From NCBI RefSeq assembly GCF_030268885.1, contig NZ_BSSA01000004.1, positions 186,001 through 250,000 on the forward strand: a stretch of DNA of 64,000 nucleotides. The letters run 5' to 3'. This DNA comes from Kitasatospora phosalacinea (lineage in GTDB: Bacteria; Actinomycetota; Actinomycetes; Streptomycetales; Streptomycetaceae). The first letter of the stretch is position 1. Every line of letters starts with the position of its first letter. The translations under genes and the position numbers were made by a program. Below are positions 7,684 through 17,921 of this stretch, piece by piece. The notes under the pieces were generated by a model. That model had not been told where the DNA came from and did not search any database. It was given only the letters and a program-made list of their open reading frames with translations.

Positions 7684-8925
7684 CCGAGGGGTAGCGCCGC
7701 TGGCGACGGTGGTGAGCTGTGCCGGAGCCCACACCTCCGCGGCCCGCAGCTCGCCCGCCCCGGCGTAGGCGCGGGCGAAGGCGGTGGCCTCCGGACCGGG
7801 GCGGGCGATCCGGTGGATCCGCTCCAGCCGCAGCCGCAGCGCGAACTCGCGCTGCTCGGGCGGCAGCCCGGCGGGCAGGTGGAGCAGGTCGAGCAGCCCG
7901 TCGGAGAACTCCTGGGTGCGCCAGGCGGCCGCCAGCCGGCGCTGCTGGTAGCCGTCCAGCGCGCTGCCGTCGCCGTCGCCGTCGAGGTCCTGCAGCAGCG
8001 CTCCGGCCAGGTCGACGACGTCGGCGACGGCCGAGTTGAGGCCCTTGGCGCCGGAGGGGGTGACGGTGTGCGCGGCGTCCCCGGCCAGCAGCAGCCGTCC
8101 GTGCCGCATCCGGCGGGCGACCCGGCCGCGCATCCGCAGCACCCCGGTCTCCAGCAGCTCGCCGGGCCGCGGGTCGGTGCCCGCCAGGTCGAGCCGCCGC
8201 CCCAGCTCGCCGCGGATCCGGGCCGCGTCCCAGTCCTCCAGCCGCTCCCCGGCGGGCACCTCCAGGTAGAACCGGCCGACCTCGGCGGTGCGCGGCATCA
8301 TCCCGGCGAACCCGTCCGCGTGCACCGCGTACCGCACGGCCGCCACCGGCCGGTCGATCCGGGCCAGCACGGTCAGCCAGTCGTACGGGTAGCGGCGGGC
8401 CACCCCCTCGGCCCGGTCGGGGAAGGCGGCGGCGACCGGGCCGTGCGCACCCTCGCAGCCGACCGCCCACGCGGCGCGCAGCTCCCCGTCCGCGGTGCGC
8501 AGCACGGGCCGCCCCGCGCCGTCCGGCGCCACCGCCGCGACGGGCGAGGAGAAGGCGATCGTGCCGCCGTCCGCCTCGTAGGCGGCGACCAGGTCGCGGA
8601 CCAGCAGCTGCTGCGGGTACACCCAGTGCTGCGCCCCGCCGGACAGCGCGCCGTAGTCGACGGTGACCCGCTCGCCGAGGCAGCTGATCTCGCACCGCCC
8701 GTGCCGCTGCCCCTCCGCGACCAGCCGGTCCGCCAGGCCCAGCCCGCGCAGGTGCTCCACCACCCGGTGCTCCAGCACCCCGGCCCGGGCGGTGCCCTCC
8801 AGCTCGGCCCGGGAGAGCCGCTCGTGGACGGCCGCGTCGACGCCCGCCCGGCGCAGCAGGTGCGCCAGCACCAGCCCGGCGGGCCCGGCGCCGACGATCG
8901 CGACGGTGGTGCTGCGGGCGGTCAT
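7681..8925 (-). CDS. pobA: 4-hydroxybenzoate 3-monooxygenase (FAD-dependent)
   Basis: Flavin hydroxylase that converts 4-hydroxybenzoate to protocatechuate with NAD(P)H and O2, feeding the beta-ketoadipate pathway. 414 aa. FAD-binding GxGxxG is at 12-17 (GAGPAG), the RAGVLEHRVVEHL block follows the first fold, and GDAAHTVTPSGAKGLNSAVADV gives the second FAD motif, all typical of PobA. ATG at 8925 has GGGAGAG 6 nt upstream. No pca genes are nearby. A 15-bp palindrome in the divergent gap to the DUF2461 gene may be an operator. Another aromatic hydroxylase of the family is the alternative reading. Confidence 0.85.
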   Translation of the reverse strand: MTARSTTVAIVGAGPAGLVLAHLLRRAGVDAAVHERLSRAELEGTARAGVLEHRVVEHLRGLGLADRLVAEGQRHGRCEISCLGERVTVDYGALSGGAQHWVYPQQLLVRDLVAAYEADGGTIAFSSPVAAVAPDGAGRPVLRTADGELRAAWAVGCEGAHGPVAAAFPDRAEGVARRYPYDWLTVLARIDRPVAAVRYAVHADGFAGMMPRTAEVGRFYLEVPAGERLEDWDAARIRGELGRRLDLAGTDPRPGELLETGVLRMRGRVARRMRHGRLLLAGDAAHTVTPSGAKGLNSAVADVVDLAGALLQDLDGDGDGSALDGYQQRRLAAAWRTQEFSDGLLDLLHLPAGLPPEQREFALRLRLERIHRIARPGPEATAFARAYAGAGELRAAEVWAPAQLTTVASGATPR

Positions 8926-8969
8926 CGGCGCTCTCCCGGTGCTCTCGGCGGACGTCCGCAACCTAGCAC

Positions 8970-8984
8970 CTGACGCGGCGTCAG
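8970..8984. promoter_or_regulatory. Perfect 15-bp palindrome in the pobA/DUF2461 divergent gap
   Basis: CTGACGCGGCGTCAG has 7-bp arms around a central G. It lies 45 nt upstream of pobA and 25 nt upstream of the DUF2461 start, directly before a -10-like TACTGT. Symmetry and position suggest a dimeric repressor site; the regulator is not adjacent. Confidence 0.5.
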
Positions 8985-8998
8985 CCCGGTGGCGTGAA

Positions 8999-9004
8999 TA
9001 CTGT
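8999..9004 (+). promoter_or_regulatory. -10 box of the DUF2461 gene
   Basis: TACTGT, 4 nt before the GTG at 9009, no Shine-Dalgarno. Spacing is short for a leaderless promoter; the alternative start GTG at 8994 would lie upstream of the box. Confidence 0.35.
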
Positions 9005-9008
9005 CCGG

Positions 9009-9653
9009 GTGAACGATTTCCGTGGCTGGCCGGCCGAGGCGCTGGAGTTCTACGAGCACCTGGAGGCCGACAACTCGAGGACCTTCTGGGCCGCGCACCG
9101 CGCGGTGTACGACGAGGTGGTGCGGGCGCCGATGGAGGCGCTGCTGGCGCGGCTGGAGCCGGAGTTCGGGCCGGGGAAGATCTTCCGCCCGAACCGGGAC
9201 GTCCGCTTCTCCGCCGACAAGTCGCCGTACAAGACGCACATCGGCGGGTACCTGGAGTCCGGCGGCTACGTGCAACTGTCGGCGGACGGGCTGGCCTGCG
9301 GGCTGGGCTACTACCACCTGGCGAGCGACCAACTGGCGCGCTACCGCGCGGCGGTGGCCGAGGACGTGCCGGGCGCCGAGCTGGAGCGGGTGGTGGCGGC
9401 CGTCCGCGCGGCCGGTCCGCAGGTGGTGGGGCGGGACAGCCTGAAGACGGCGCCGCGCGGCGTCCCCAAGGACCACCCGCGGATCGAACTGCTGCGCCAC
9501 AAGGGCCTGATCGCCTGGCAGGAGTGGGAGCCCGCGGCCTGGCTGGGCACCGCGAGGGCGTACGGCCGGATCACCGGCTTCCTGCACGCGGCGGCGCCGC
9601 TGCACGCGTGGCTGGAGAACCACGTCGGCCCCAGCGAGCTTCCGCCGCGCTGA
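9009..9653 (+). CDS. DUF2461 domain-containing protein
   Basis: 214 aa from the GTG at 9009 (an in-frame GTG at 8994 would add five residues). Carries the DUF2461/TIGR02453 hallmarks: FLE/FYEHLEADNSRTFWAAHR at the N-terminus, FRPNRDVRFSADKSPYKTHIGG in the first third and a GYYHLA block. Family function is unknown; predicted cytosolic. Divergent from pobA with a palindrome between them. The ctaB gene converges on it 28 nt further on. Confidence 0.85.
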   Translation: MNDFRGWPAEALEFYEHLEADNSRTFWAAHRAVYDEVVRAPMEALLARLEPEFGPGKIFRPNRDVRFSADKSPYKTHIGGYLESGGYVQLSADGLACGLGYYHLASDQLARYRAAVAEDVPGAELERVVAAVRAAGPQVVGRDSLKTAPRGVPKDHPRIELLRHKGLIAWQEWEPAAWLGTARAYGRITGFLHAAAPLHAWLENHVGPSELPPR

Positions 9654-9681
9654 GGCCGAGGGGTCGAGCAGGAGGAGGGGG

Positions 9682-10626
9682 TCAGCCCACGAAGGGGTCG
9701 ATCGCGACGACCAGGAACAGCAGGGTCAGGTAGGTGATCGACCAGTGGAACAGTCGCATCTCCTTGAGCTTGGGGCCCACGATGCCGGCCCTGGCGCGCG
9801 ACTGGAGGGCGTACGCCTCCTTCATCCACAGCGCGCCGAGGACCGCGGCGACGGACGGGTACAGCCAGCTGGTGTGCGCGGCGGGCCACAGCAGCAGCGA
9901 GGTCGCGACCATCACCCAGGAGTAGGCGACGACCTGCTTGGCGACGCCGATGTTGCCGCGGATCACCGGCAGCATCGGCACCCCGGCCTTGGCGTAGTCG
10001 TCGCGGACCTTCATCATCAGCACCCAGGTGTGCGGCGGCGTCCAGAAGAACACCACCAGGAACAGCACCAGGGCCGCCCAGGACAGCGAGTCGGTGACCG
10101 AGGACCAGCCGACCAGCACCGGCATGCACCCGGCGATGCCGCCCCACACCACGTTCTGCGAGGTGCGGCGCTTGAGGCCGAGGGTGTAGACGAAGACGTA
10201 GAACAGCAGGGCGCCCAGCGCGAGCGCCGAGGACAGCCAGTTGACCAGGACGCCGAGCCACAGGGTGGAGACCACGGCCAGCGTGACGCCGAAGACCAGC
10301 GCCTCGCGCGGGGAGACCATGCCGGTGACGATCGGACGCCGTTCGGTGCGGGACATCACCGCGTCGATGTCCCGGTCGATGTACATGTTCAGCGCGTTGG
10401 CGCCGCCCGCCGAGAGGTAGCCGCCGACCACGACCGCGAGCACCCGCCACAGGTTGGGGACGCCGCCCTGGGCCAGGAACATCACCGGCACCGTGGAGAT
10501 CAGCAGGAGTTCGATGATCCGGGGCTTGGTGAGGGCCACGAAGGCCCCGACGCGGGCCCCGAACGGCCGGGGCGCGGTCCTCGTCCCTACCACCACCCCT
10601 GCGGGGCGGGATTCGACGGCGGTCAC
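9682..10626 (-). CDS. ctaB: Protoheme IX farnesyltransferase (heme O synthase)
   Basis: Polytopic UbiA-family prenyltransferase that adds a farnesyl group to heme B, giving heme O, the substrate of CtaA. 314 aa. The Asp-rich motif [22 protein letters not shown] is the diagnostic prenyl-diphosphate site; [16 protein letters not shown] and [14 protein letters not shown] are conserved loops. The start is placed at the GTG at 10626 (GAGG 5 nt upstream, protein [10 protein letters not shown]); a GTG at 10632 is in frame. It faces away from tkt across a 402-bp gap, the arrangement I recall for Streptomyces. Confidence 0.93.
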   Translation of the reverse strand: MTAVESRPAGVVVGTRTAPRPFGARVGAFVALTKPRIIELLLISTVPVMFLAQGGVPNLWRVLAVVVGGYLSAGGANALNMYIDRDIDAVMSRTERRPIVTGMVSPREALVFGVTLAVVSTLWLGVLVNWLSSALALGALLFYVFVYTLGLKRRTSQNVVWGGIAGCMPVLVGWSSVTDSLSWAALVLFLVVFFWTPPHTWVLMMKVRDDYAKAGVPMLPVIRGNIGVAKQVVAYSWVMVATSLLLWPAAHTSWLYPSVAAVLGALWMKEAYALQSRARAGIVGPKLKEMRLFHWSITYLTLLFLVVAIDPFVG

Positions 10627-11028
10627 GGACACCTCAACAGTCGATGAACTTCCACAGGCGACCCGGAGAACCCGCAGGGTGCCCGCCGTCCGCTCTGCGC
10701 GTACCACGCAACCATAGACGTTCCATATCTCCCGATCCGCCCCGGGGTCCCCGGCGAGCCGCGCCCGCTCCCGTCCTGCCCATCGGAACGGGCAAACCCT
10801 CCCCGTACGGGTGAAGGTGGGACAGAGCGATTGACGCCGAGCCGGTGGAATGCGACGCCGCCGTCTCACGTTGCCCCGGCACAGAGGGTGAGGTGCGCCG
10901 CAAACGGTAGGCTCGCACGGAGAAGCGGGATCAACCCTCCGTGATCTGCACCAGCCACAGCGGCGTGGCCGACCGGTCCTCTTCACGGGGTCACACTTCA
11001 CAGAATCCGGAAGGAGCCCTGAGTCAGG
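10627..11028. promoter_or_regulatory. 402-bp ctaB/tkt divergent intergenic region
   Basis: No credible gene here. A -10-like TAGGCT at 10908-10913 (plus) would start a tkt mRNA with a leader of roughly 110 nt; its -35 is unclear. On the minus strand TATGGT near 10715 could serve ctaB. AAGGAG at 11010-11015 is the tkt ribosome site. No clear riboswitch fold was seen in the tkt leader. Confidence 0.4.
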
Positions 11029-13125
11029 GTGAGCACCACGCCGAACGTCTTTGAGTGGAGCGAGTCGGACCAGCGGGCCGTCGACACGGCCCGGGTCCTG
11101 GCGATGGACGCCGTGCAGAAGGTGGGGAACGGGCACCCCGGCACGGCCATGTCGCTGGCTCCCGCCGCGTACCTCATCTTCCAGCGCTTCCTGCGCCACG
11201 ACCCGACCGACCCGTCCTGGGTGGGCCGGGACCGCTTCGTGCTCTCCCCCGGGCACACCTCCCTCACGCTGTACACCCAGCTGTTCCTGTCCGGCTACGG
11301 GCTGTCGCTGGACGACCTGAAGGCCTTCCGGGTCGCGGGCAGCCGCACCCCCGGCCACCCCGAGCACGGCCACACCGCGGGCGTCGAGACCACCACCGGC
11401 CCGCTCGGCCAGGGCATCGGCAACGCGGTCGGCATGGCGATGGCCGCCCGCTACGAGCGCGGCCTGTTCGACCCGGACGCGGCGCCCGGCACCTCGCCGT
11501 TCGACCACACCATCTGGGCGATCGTCTCCGACGGCGACCTGGAGGAGGGCATCTCCGCGGAGGCGTCCTCGCTGGCCGGCCACCAGAAGCTGGGCAACCT
11601 GGTTGCGGTGTACGACGACAACCACATCTCGATCGAGGGCGACACCGCCACCGCGTTCTCCGAGGACGTGCTGGCCCGCTACGAGGCGTACGGCTGGCAC
11701 GTCCAGCGGGTCGCCCCGAAGGCCGACGGCGACATCGACGTGGCCGCGCTGGCCGCCGCGCTGGAGGCCGCCCGGGCCGAGACCGGCAAGCCGTCGATCA
11801 TCGCGATGCGCACCATCATCGCCTGGCCCGCGCCGAACGCCCAGGACACCGCCAAGGCGCACGGCTCGGCCCTCGGCGACGCCGAGATCGCCGCCACCAA
11901 GAAGGTGCTCGGCTTCGACCCGGCCAAGACCTTCGAGGTCTCCGACGAGGTCGTCGCGCACACCCGCAAGGTCGTCCAGCGCGGCCAGGCCGCCCGCGCC
12001 GCCTGGGACGCCGAGCTCGCCGAATGGCGCGCCGCCAACCCGCAGCGCGCCGCCGAGTTCGACCGGATCCAGATCGGCGAGCTGCCCGACGGCTGGGAGA
12101 AGGCCGTCCCGGTCTTCCCGGCCGGCAAGGACGTCGCCACCCGCAAGGCCTCCGGCGACACCCTCAAGGCGGTCGGCAAGCTGGTCCCCGAGCTCTGGGG
12201 CGGCTCCGCGGACCTCGCCGAGTCCAACCTGACCACCATCGACGAGGAGTCCTCCTTCCTCCCGGAGGGCAACCCGCTCAAGAGCGCCTCGCCGTACGGC
12301 CGCACCATCCACTACGGCATCCGCGAGCACGCCATGGGCTCGGTGATGAACGGCATCGCGCTGCACGGCCGCACCCGCGTCTACGGCGGCACCTTCCTGG
12401 TGTTCTCCGACTACATGCGCCCCGCGGTCCGGCTCGCCGCGCTGATGAAGCTGCCGGTGGTCTACGTCTGGACGCACGACTCGATCGGCCTCGGCGAGGA
12501 CGGCCCGACCCACCAGCCGGTCGAGCACCTGGCCGCGCTGCGCGCGATCCCCGGCCTGGCCGTGGTCCGCCCGGCGGACGCCAACGAGACCGCCGTGGTG
12601 TGGCGCACCGTGCTGGAGCGGCAGACCAGCCACCCCGGCCCGGTCGGCCTGGCGCTGACCCGCCAGGGCGTGCCGACCTTCGACCGCGAGGTGTTCGGCT
12701 CCGCCGAGGGCGCGGCCAAGGGCGGCTACGTGCTGGCCGAGGCCGAGGGCGGCGAGCCCAAGGTCATCCTGATCGGCACCGGCTCCGAGGTGCAGCTGGC
12801 CGTGCAGGCCCGCGAGGTGCTGCAGTCCGAGGGCGTCCCGACCCGGGTGGTCTCGCTGCCGTCGGTGGAGTGGTTCAACGAGCAGGACCAGGCGTACCGC
12901 GACAGCGTGCTGCCGCCGAACGTCCGGGCCCGGGTCTCGGTCGAGGCGGGCATCGCCCAGGGCTGGCGCGAGCTGGTCGGCGACGCCGGTCGGATCATCA
13001 GCCTGGACCACTTCGGCGCCTCCGCCGACTACCAGGTGCTGTACCAGGAGTTCGGCATCACCGCCGACGCGGTCGCCAACGCCGCCCGCGCCTCGCTGCG
13101 CACGGTCGAGGCCGTCTCCCGCTGA
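11029..13125 (+). CDS. tkt: Transketolase
   Basis: Thiamine-diphosphate enzyme of the non-oxidative pentose phosphate pathway; moves two-carbon units between ketoses and aldoses. 698 aa, full length. Seen: [16 protein letters not shown] (substrate loop), [14 protein letters not shown], the ThDP motif GDG...N (SDGDLEEG to DDNHISIEG), and the central Tkt domain [15 protein letters not shown] with [19 protein letters not shown] start with AAGGAG 13 nt upstream. First gene of a pentose phosphate block tkt-tal-zwf-opcA-pgl; the 96-nt gap to tal has no strong hairpin, so read-through is likely. Confidence 0.97.
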   Translation: MSTTPNVFEWSESDQRAVDTARVLAMDAVQKVGNGHPGTAMSLAPAAYLIFQRFLRHDPTDPSWVGRDRFVLSPGHTSLTLYTQLFLSGYGLSLDDLKAFRVAGSRTPGHPEHGHTAGVETTTGPLGQGIGNAVGMAMAARYERGLFDPDAAPGTSPFDHTIWAIVSDGDLEEGISAEASSLAGHQKLGNLVAVYDDNHISIEGDTATAFSEDVLARYEAYGWHVQRVAPKADGDIDVAALAAALEAARAETGKPSIIAMRTIIAWPAPNAQDTAKAHGSALGDAEIAATKKVLGFDPAKTFEVSDEVVAHTRKVVQRGQAARAAWDAELAEWRAANPQRAAEFDRIQIGELPDGWEKAVPVFPAGKDVATRKASGDTLKAVGKLVPELWGGSADLAESNLTTIDEESSFLPEGNPLKSASPYGRTIHYGIREHAMGSVMNGIALHGRTRVYGGTFLVFSDYMRPAVRLAALMKLPVVYVWTHDSIGLGEDGPTHQPVEHLAALRAIPGLAVVRPADANETAVVWRTVLERQTSHPGPVGLALTRQGVPTFDREVFGSAEGAAKGGYVLAEAEGGEPKVILIGTGSEVQLAVQAREVLQSEGVPTRVVSLPSVEWFNEQDQAYRDSVLPPNVRARVSVEAGIAQGWRELVGDAGRIISLDHFGASADYQVLYQEFGITADAVANAARASLRTVEAVSR

Positions 13126-13221
13126 CGCGGTGACCCGCCCGGTCCGGGGTATCCGCACAGCCCCGGACCGGCTCCCCGAACTCCACCAGACGTACGAAAA
13201 GAAGAAGAGGGACTGAGCACC

Positions 13222-14361
13222 ATGACCGACGCTTTGAACCGCCTCAGCGAAGAAGGCGTGGCGATCTGGCTCGACGACCTGAGCCGCGAGCGCCTGAACT
13301 CCGGCAACCTGGCCGAGCTGGTGCAGGAGAAGCACGTCGTCGGCGTCACCACCAACCCGACCATCTTCCAGAAGGCCATCGGCAGCGGCAGCACCGCCTA
13401 CGACGGCCAGCTGACCGACCTCGCGGTCCGCAAGGTCACCACCGAGGAGGCGATCCGCATGATCACCACCTCGGACGTGCGCGACGCCGCCGACGTGCTG
13501 CGCCCCGTGTACGACGCCTCCAACGGCCGCGACGGCCGGGTCTCCATCGAGGTCGACCCGCGCCTGGCCCACCGCACCGACGCCACCGTGGCCGAGGCCA
13601 AGCAGCTGTGGTGGCTGGTCGACCGCCCCAACGTGCTGATCAAGATCCCCGCCACCATGGGCGGCCTGCCCGCGATCAGCCAGGTGCTGGCCAAGGGCAT
13701 CAGCGTCAACGTCACGCTGATCTTCTCGCTGGAGCGCTACAAGGCCGTCATCGACGCCCACCTGACCGGCCTGGAGCAGGCCAAGGCCGCCGGCCTCGAC
13801 CTCTCGCAGATCGAGTCGGTCGCCTCGTTCTTCGTCTCCCGCGTGGACACCGAGATCGACAAGCGCCTGGACGCGGTCGGCACCCCCGAGGCCAAGGAGC
13901 TGCGCTCCAAGGCCGCCGTCGCCAACGCCCGCCTCGCCTACCAGGCGTACGAGGAGGTCTACGGCTCGGTGGACGGCTCCAAGCCCGCCTCCGCGCGCTG
14001 GGCGGCCCTGGAGGCGGCCGGCGCCAAGCCGCAGCGCCCGCTGTGGGCGTCCACCGGCGTCAAGGACCCGAACCTGCCGGACACCCTCTACGTGACCGAG
14101 CTGGTCGCTCCGGGCACCGTCAACACCATGCCCGAGGCCACCCTGGACGCCACCGACGACCACGGCGAGGTCACCGGCGACACCATCACCCCGAACTACG
14201 CCGACGCCAAGGCCGTGCTCGACGCGGTCGCCGCCGCGGGCGTGGACTACGACGACGTGGTCCAGGTCCTGGAGGACGAGGGCGTGCAGAAGTTCGAGGC
14301 GTCCTGGACCGAGCTGCTCGACACCGTCACCGCGGCGCTCGACGCGCACGGCAAGAACTGA
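13222..14361 (+). CDS. tal: Transaldolase
   Basis: Transfers dihydroxyacetone from sedoheptulose 7-phosphate to glyceraldehyde 3-phosphate. 379 aa, the long actinobacterial form. The Schiff-base lysine is Lys141 in [24 protein letters not shown] (41-53) is the N-terminal family signature. The C-terminal extension ([23 protein letters not shown] to the end) is normal for this form. A purine-rich AGAAGAGGGA site precedes ATG. Sits 43 nt upstream of zwf, same strand. Confidence 0.96.
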   Translation: MTDALNRLSEEGVAIWLDDLSRERLNSGNLAELVQEKHVVGVTTNPTIFQKAIGSGSTAYDGQLTDLAVRKVTTEEAIRMITTSDVRDAADVLRPVYDASNGRDGRVSIEVDPRLAHRTDATVAEAKQLWWLVDRPNVLIKIPATMGGLPAISQVLAKGISVNVTLIFSLERYKAVIDAHLTGLEQAKAAGLDLSQIESVASFFVSRVDTEIDKRLDAVGTPEAKELRSKAAVANARLAYQAYEEVYGSVDGSKPASARWAALEAAGAKPQRPLWASTGVKDPNLPDTLYVTELVAPGTVNTMPEATLDATDDHGEVTGDTITPNYADAKAVLDAVAAAGVDYDDVVQVLEDEGVQKFEASWTELLDTVTAALDAHGKN

Positions 14362-14404
14362 CTCCTGCTCACGAACTGACGTCACGGAAGCGGAGCACAC
14401 CACA

Positions 14405-15991
14405 GTGAGCAACACCCAGCCGTACCCGGATGTGGAGGGCACGGAACCGGCCGCGGGCGACACCCCGGACCGGCCCGTCAACCCGCTGCGCGACCCCGCC
14501 GACCGGCGGCTCCCGAGGATCGCCGGCCCGTCCGGACTGGTGATCTTCGGCGTCACCGGCGACCTGTCGCGCAAGAAGCTGATGCCGGCGGTCTACGACC
14601 TCGCCAACCGCGGCCTGCTGCCGCCGGGCTTCTCGCTCGTCGGGTTCGCCCGCCGCGAGTGGGAGGACGAGGACTTCGCCAACGAGGTGCACGACGCCGT
14701 CAAGGAGCACGCCCGCACGCCCTTCCGCGAGGAGGTCTGGCAGCAGCTGGCGAAGGGCATGCGCTTCGTCCAGGGCGACTTCGGCGACGACGAGGCCTTC
14801 GACACCCTGCGCCGCACCATCGAGGACCTCGACCGGGCGCAGGGCACCGGCGGCAACTTCGCGTTCTACCTGTCGGTGCCGCCGAAGTTCTTCCCGACCG
14901 TGGTCCAGCAGCTCAAGAAGCACGGTCTGACCGACCCGGCCCCGGGCTCCTGGCGCCGGGCCGTGATCGAGAAGCCGTTCGGCCACGACCTGGCCAGCGC
15001 CCAGGAGTTGAACCGGATCGTCCACGAGGTCTTCCCCCGGGACGAGGTCTTCCGGATCGACCACTACCTGGGCAAGGAGACCGTCCAGAACATCCTGGCG
15101 CTCCGCTTCGCCAACCAGATGTTCGAGCCGATCTGGAACCGGTCGTACGTCGACCACGTGCAGATCACCATGGCCGAGGACATCGGGATCGGCGGCCGGG
15201 CCGGCTACTACGACGGGATCGGCTCCGCCCGTGACGTCATCCAGAACCACCTGCTGCAGCTGATGGCGCTGACCGCCATCGAGGAGCCGGCGTCCTTCCA
15301 CCCGAAGGCGCTGGTCGCCGAGAAGCTGAAGGTGCTCAGCGCCGTCAAGCTGCCCGCCGACCTGGGCGCGCACACCGTGCGCGGCCAGTACGCGGCGGGC
15401 TGGCAGGGCGGCGAGGAGGTCGTCGGGTACCTGGACGAGGACGGCATCAACCCCGAGTCCCGGACCGACACCTACGCCGCCATCAAGCTGGAGATCAACA
15501 ACCGGCGCTGGGCGGGCGTCCCGTTCTACCTGCGCACCGGCAAGCGGCTGGGCCGCCGGGTCACCGAGATCGCGGTGGTCTTCCAGCGCGCCCCGTACCT
15601 GCCGTTCGACTCCTACGCCACCGAGGAGCTCGGCCAGAACGCCCTGGTGATCCGCGTCCAGCCGGACGAGGGCGTGACCGTGCGCTTCGGCTCGAAGGTC
15701 CCCGGCACCGCGCTGGAGGTCCGCGACGTCACGATGGACTTCGCCTACGGCGAGTCCTTCACCGAGTCCAGCCCCGAGGCGTACGAGCGCCTCATCCTGG
15801 ACGTCCTGCTGGGCGACGCGAACCTCTTCCCGCGGCACCAGGAGGTCGAGCTGTCCTGGCAGATCCTCGACCCGATCGAGCAGTACTGGGACGCCAACGG
15901 CAAGCCCGCGCAGTACCCGGCCGGCACCTGGGGGCCGGTCGAGGCGGACGAGATGCTCGCACGAGACGGCAGGAGCTGGCGCCGGCCATGA
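14405..15991 (+). CDS. zwf: Glucose-6-phosphate 1-dehydrogenase
   Basis: First enzyme of the oxidative pentose phosphate pathway, producing 6-phosphogluconolactone and NADPH. 528 aa. Nucleotide motif [11 protein letters not shown] at 49-59, substrate-site signature RIDHYLGKE at 217-225, EKPFGHD at 189-195. A 40-residue N-terminal extension precedes the Rossmann fold, as in other actinobacteria. GTG start preceded by GGAAGCGGAG. The stop overlaps the opcA start by 4 nt (ATGA), which couples the enzyme to its assembly factor. Confidence 0.97.
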   Translation: MSNTQPYPDVEGTEPAAGDTPDRPVNPLRDPADRRLPRIAGPSGLVIFGVTGDLSRKKLMPAVYDLANRGLLPPGFSLVGFARREWEDEDFANEVHDAVKEHARTPFREEVWQQLAKGMRFVQGDFGDDEAFDTLRRTIEDLDRAQGTGGNFAFYLSVPPKFFPTVVQQLKKHGLTDPAPGSWRRAVIEKPFGHDLASAQELNRIVHEVFPRDEVFRIDHYLGKETVQNILALRFANQMFEPIWNRSYVDHVQITMAEDIGIGGRAGYYDGIGSARDVIQNHLLQLMALTAIEEPASFHPKALVAEKLKVLSAVKLPADLGAHTVRGQYAAGWQGGEEVVGYLDEDGINPESRTDTYAAIKLEINNRRWAGVPFYLRTGKRLGRRVTEIAVVFQRAPYLPFDSYATEELGQNALVIRVQPDEGVTVRFGSKVPGTALEVRDVTMDFAYGESFTESSPEAYERLILDVLLGDANLFPRHQEVELSWQILDPIEQYWDANGKPAQYPAGTWGPVEADEMLARDGRSWRRP

Positions 15992-17115
15992 AGATCGACC
16001 TGACGGACACCACGTCCAGCAAGATCAACGCTGCCCTGATGGACGCCCGCCGGTCCAGCGGCTCGACCGCCGCCGGCATGGTGCTGACCCTGGTCATCGT
16101 GACCGACGAGGGCAGCGCCTACGACGCCCTCAAGGCCGCCAACGACGCCTCCCGCGAACACCCCTCGCGGACGCTCGCCGTCATCAAGCGGGCCGGCCGC
16201 TCCCCCCGCGCCCGGGCCGAGACCCGGCTCGACGCGGAGATCCTGGTCGGCACCGACGCGGGCAGCGGTGAAACGGTCATCCTGCGCATGCACGGCGAAC
16301 TCGCCGCGCACGCCCAGTCGGTGGTCCTGCCGCTGCTGCTGCCCGACGCCCCCGTGGTGGTCTGGTGGCCGGACAACGCCCCGCTCAACCCCGCGCAGGA
16401 CCCCTTGGGCGCGCTCGCCCAGCGCCGCATCACCGACGCGGTGACCGCGGAGTCCCCGGTCGGCCAGCTCGCCCAGCGGGCGGCCGGCTACACCCCCGGC
16501 GACACCGACCTCGCCTGGACCAGGATCACCGGCTGGCGCTCCATGCTGGCCGCCGCCCTGGACCAGCGCGACGTCACCATCACCGGCGCCGTGGTCGAGG
16601 GCGAGTCGTACAACCCCAGCGTCGAACTGCTCGGCCTGTGGCTGCACAACCGCCTGCGCGTCCCGGTCGAGCGGGTCGTCACCGGCGGCCCGGGCATCAC
16701 CGCCGTCCGGCTGCGCACCGCGGACGGCGACATCACCCTCGACCGTCCCGACGGCCTGCTCGGCACGCTCTGCATGCCGGGCGCGCCCGACCGGATGGTC
16801 GCGCTCAAGCGCCGCGACACCGCCGAACTGATCGCCGAGGAACTGCGCCGCCTGGACCCCGACGACATCTACGCCACCGCCGTCCGCACCCCGGTCGAGC
16901 GGCTGCGCGAGCGGATCGCCGGGGTCGAGCACGCGGGCCCCGGCGGCACCGTGGAGGCCGAGGCCCCCGCGGCGGAGGAGCCCAAGGTGGTGGAGGCCGC
17001 GGTCGCCAACCCGGCCCGGGTCACCGCCAAGCTGCCGGCCGAGGCCCCGACGGCCAAGCGGACCACGGCCAAGAAGGCCGCCAAGGCCGCCCCGCGCAAG
17101 CGGAGCGGCCAGTGA
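15988..17115 (+). CDS. opcA: Glucose-6-phosphate dehydrogenase assembly protein OpcA
   Basis: Actinobacterial/cyanobacterial factor needed for G6PDH assembly and redox control. 375 aa. Family blocks include RTLAVIKRAGR, LPLLLPDAPVVVWWPD (a Trp-rich core segment) and AWTRITGWRSMLAAALDQ. The last ~60 residues form an Ala/Lys/Glu-rich disordered tail ending KKAAKAAPRKRSGQ, which is lineage-specific. Start ATG overlaps the zwf stop; its own stop overlaps the pgl GTG (GTGA at 17112-17115), so zwf-opcA-pgl is tightly coupled. Confidence 0.95.
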   Translation: MKIDLTDTTSSKINAALMDARRSSGSTAAGMVLTLVIVTDEGSAYDALKAANDASREHPSRTLAVIKRAGRSPRARAETRLDAEILVGTDAGSGETVILRMHGELAAHAQSVVLPLLLPDAPVVVWWPDNAPLNPAQDPLGALAQRRITDAVTAESPVGQLAQRAAGYTPGDTDLAWTRITGWRSMLAAALDQRDVTITGAVVEGESYNPSVELLGLWLHNRLRVPVERVVTGGPGITAVRLRTADGDITLDRPDGLLGTLCMPGAPDRMVALKRRDTAELIAEELRRLDPDDIYATAVRTPVERLRERIAGVEHAGPGGTVEAEAPAAEEPKVVEAAVANPARVTAKLPAEAPTAKRTTAKKAAKAAPRKRSGQ

Positions 17116-17849
17116 GCGGCGACCGGGTCCTGGTCCACCGGGACGCCGCGCTGCTGGCCCAGGCGGCCGCCGCCCGGCTGCTCACCGCCCTGGTCGACGC
17201 CCAGTCCGCCCGCGGCACCGCACACCTGGTGCTCACCGGCGGCCGCAACGGCAACGCCCTGCTGGCCGCGCTCGCCACCCACCCGGCGCGCGACGCGGTC
17301 GACTGGGCGCACGTCGACCTGTGGTGGGGCGACGAGCGCTACCTCCCGGCCGGCGACCCGGACCGCAACGCCGTCCAGGCCGCCGCGTTCCTGGACGCCG
17401 TCCGGCCGCTCGGCGCCCGGGTGCACGAGATGCCCGCGGACGACGGCGGGTCGGCCGAGGACGCCGCGGCCCGCTACGCCGCCGAGCTGGCGGCCGCGGC
17501 CGACGGCGGCGCGCAGCTGCCCGTCTTCGACGTCCTGCTGCTGGGCGTCGGCCCCGACGCGCACGTCGCCTCGCTCTTCCCCGGCCACCCCGGCACCGAG
17601 CGCACCGACGGCACCGTCATCGCCGTGCACGACTCGCCCAAGCCCCCGCCCACCCGCCTCTCGCTGACCCTCCCCGCCCTGCAACGGGCCCGCCAGGTCT
17701 GGCTGCTGGCCGCGGGCGAGGACAAGGCCGGGGCGGTGGCCCTGGCCCGCACCGCCCCCGGGGCCGCCGCGGCCCCGGCCGGCGCGGTGCACGGCACCGA
17801 GCAGACCCTGTGGTTCCTCGACGGGGCCGCCGCGGGCGAGCTCGCCTAG
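17112..17849 (+). CDS. pgl: 6-phosphogluconolactonase
   Basis: Hydrolyses 6-phosphogluconolactone, the G6PDH product. 245 aa, normal for the DevB/Pgl family. Seen: LVLTGGRNGNALLAAL (phosphosugar loop), DLWWGDERYLPAGDPDRN (catalytic DERxxP block), DVLLLGVGPDAHVASLFPG (GxGxDGHxASLFP-like; here the usual Gly-His context reads DAHVAS) and SLTLPALQRARQVWLLAAG. GTG overlaps the opcA stop. Streptomyces I remember often carry a pgi gene near here; none is present before the next terminator. Confidence 0.95.
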   Translation: MSGDRVLVHRDAALLAQAAAARLLTALVDAQSARGTAHLVLTGGRNGNALLAALATHPARDAVDWAHVDLWWGDERYLPAGDPDRNAVQAAAFLDAVRPLGARVHEMPADDGGSAEDAAARYAAELAAAADGGAQLPVFDVLLLGVGPDAHVASLFPGHPGTERTDGTVIAVHDSPKPPPTRLSLTLPALQRARQVWLLAAGEDKAGAVALARTAPGAAAAPAGAVHGTEQTLWFLDGAAAGELA

Positions 17850-17865
17850 GGCCCGCACCCGTACG

Positions 17866-17905
17866 CGCGAAGGGCGCCACCGGTTGACCGGTGGCGCCCT
17901 TCGCG
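17866..17905. terminator. Strong bidirectional hairpin after pgl
   Basis: 19-bp perfect stem (17866-17884 with 17887-17905) closing almost without loop, between convergent pgl and the RbpA-type gene. No U-tract. Confidence 0.85.
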
Positions 17906-17921
17906 TCGTGCTCCGCTCTGC

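Noticed and set aside
9682..14574. A 4.9-kb open minus-strand frame running antisense through tkt, tal and the start of zwf
   Set aside because: Open frames opposite GC-rich genes are common; only its last part (ctaB, from 10626) has family motifs.
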